DNA of 6,864 bases from Oribacterium sp. UBA3737. GTDB taxonomy: Bacteria > Bacillota_A > Clostridia > Lachnospirales > Lachnospiraceae. This document shows positions 6,117-6,864 of the stretch, in pieces (positions within the stretch are counted from its first letter, which is position 1; each line of letters starts with the position of its first letter). The notes beneath the pieces are model-generated. The model did no database searches and had not been told where the DNA came from. It saw only the letters and a list, made by a program, of their open reading frames with translations. A program made the translations under genes and the position numbers. The stretch is taken from the NCBI GenBank assembly GCA_002371295.1, contig DFGZ01000239.1, forward strand, positions 1,542 to 8,405. The letters are read 5' to 3'.

Positions 6117-6864
6117 TCATTTCATACCATACAGCAAAGCATTCACTATGGCTGCTGCGATATTGGAACCTCCCTTTCTGCCCCTTGCGACAATCAGAGG
6201 AATGTCTTCGTATTCCGGTTCATTTCTCAGCTCCCATATAAGCTCCTTCGCCTCAACCACATTGACAAAACCAACCGGAACGGCGATGATCCCCGCAGGT
6301 CTCAGATTTTCCTCTCTTATAAGCATTTCCAGTTCTATCAGTGCTGTGGGGGCATTGCCGATGGCAAAGATAATGTTTGACAGTGCCTGACCGCCTCGTT
6401 TTTCTTTGCTGTATGTACAGGCTCCAGGAGTGTTCACCTGAGATCCGGAAGTCTCTGAATAACTATCCTCGCGAAGCTGTGACCGGAAGTCGTTTTTCAG
6501 AGTTTCACCGGAAAACTTTATCTTCGGAAGGTGCTTCGCAAGCCTTGCGGCATGTTCCATACTCACAGCAGCACGGGTAATGCCTCTCTTTTTTGCTTCC
6601 TCCGAAACCTCCGGATCCGACATAAAGCATCTGACCCTGCCGTCATATTTCGAAAGAGACACCTTGCTTATTCCGGATTTTGCCATCTCGGTATCTGTCA
6701 CCACCGTAGCACCTGCCGAAAGGGCAGCTCTCATTCTCTCTACTGCCCGATCAGTAAAAACAAGATTCTCATAATAATCGAAATCAGCCGATGTATGAAT
6801 GCACCTTTCTATAACCGGCGCCTCTTCATCCGGAAGCTTAACTCCTCTATGTGCAAGTTCCCCC
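6117..6864 (-). CDS. cbiC: Precorrin-8X / cobalt-precorrin-8 methylmutase, N-terminus cut by the window
   Basis: This cytoplasmic enzyme of cobalamin biosynthesis moves a methyl group from C-11 to C-12 to form (cobalt-)hydrogenobyrinate. 248 codons are visible; the first residues lie beyond the right edge. The conserved blocks are in order: PVIERCIHTSADFD, with the His (codon 6795-6797) matching the catalytic His of CobH; GATVVTDTEMAKSGI; GITRAAVSMEHAA; AIGNAPTAL; PAGIIAVPVGFVNVVEAKE; and GRKGGSNIAAAIVNALLY near the C-terminus. Between the MEHAA and AIGNAPTAL blocks there are about 48 extra hydrophilic residues (6387-6533) not seen in the usual protein of about 210 residues. The frame stays open through them, so the gene appears intact. 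The gene is probably the last of a cobalamin cluster lying to the right. No cobalamin riboswitch is visible in the window. Confidence 0.95.
   Translation of the reverse strand, partial: GELAHRGVKLPDEEAPVIERCIHTSADFDYYENLVFTDRAVERMRAALSAGATVVTDTEMAKSGISKVSLSKYDGRVRCFMSDPEVSEEAKKRGITRAAVSMEHAARLAKHLPKIKFSGETLKNDFRSQLREDSYSETSGSQVNTPGACTYSKEKRGGQALSNIIFAIGNAPTALIELEMLIREENLRPAGIIAVPVGFVNVVEAKELIWELRNEPEYEDIPLIVARGRKGGSNIAAAIVNALLYGMK

Noticed and set aside
6000..6390. Rightward open frames opposite the end of cbiC
   Set aside because: They lie opposite a clear CbiC reading frame with family motifs, show no family features and have no convincing ribosome sites.

Overview
All convincing genes in this window read leftward, on the minus strand. 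The mix suggests an anaerobic Bacillota, most likely a clostridial or Lachnospiraceae-type gut or rumen organism. The evidence is an LplABC-type carbohydrate importer with no dedicated ATPase in view, an anaerobic-style CbiC, strong AGGAGG-like ribosome sites, a lipoprotein binding protein, T-tailed intrinsic terminators and moderate G+C. The taxonomic placement is inference from style, not from a marker gene.

In the direction of transcription (right to left) the layout is as follows. The 3' part of cbiC (precorrin-8X methylmutase) enters at 6864 and ends at 6117. A candidate promoter with a 19-bp inverted repeat over its -10 box lies just after it (6078-6115), followed by a possible 23-codon leader ORF. 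Next is a TetR-family regulator (5930-5280), closed by a very strong, apparently bidirectional hairpin terminator (5218-5263). After an AT-rich leader carrying a 19-bp all-A/T palindrome comes a 557-residue protein (5084-3411). It joins an N-terminal RsbW/SpoIIAB-like GHKL domain to a complete DAACS (glutamate/dicarboxylate:cation) symporter. Then follow a YtcP/LplC-type permease (3328-2378), an LplA-type lipoprotein binding protein with a DUF3502-like C-terminus (2325-808), and the first 258 codons of a YteP/LplB-type permease running off the left edge (776-1).

The three left-hand genes form a CUT1-type oligosaccharide importer, with the binding-protein gene placed between the two permease genes. 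No convincing terminator separates the symporter from this importer, so the two may share a transcript. The TetR gene looks like a separate, probably self-regulated unit. cbiC belongs to a cobalamin operon lying to the right.

The most unusual object is the GHKL-DAACS fusion. Its GHKL half keeps the fold-level sequence pattern but has lost key residues at all three ATP-binding motifs, so it looks like a pseudo-kinase-type sensor or partner-binding domain attached to a transporter. The transporter half also lacks the aspartate that recognises the substrate amino group in glutamate/aspartate carriers. A second oddity is a roughly 48-residue hydrophilic insertion inside CbiC.
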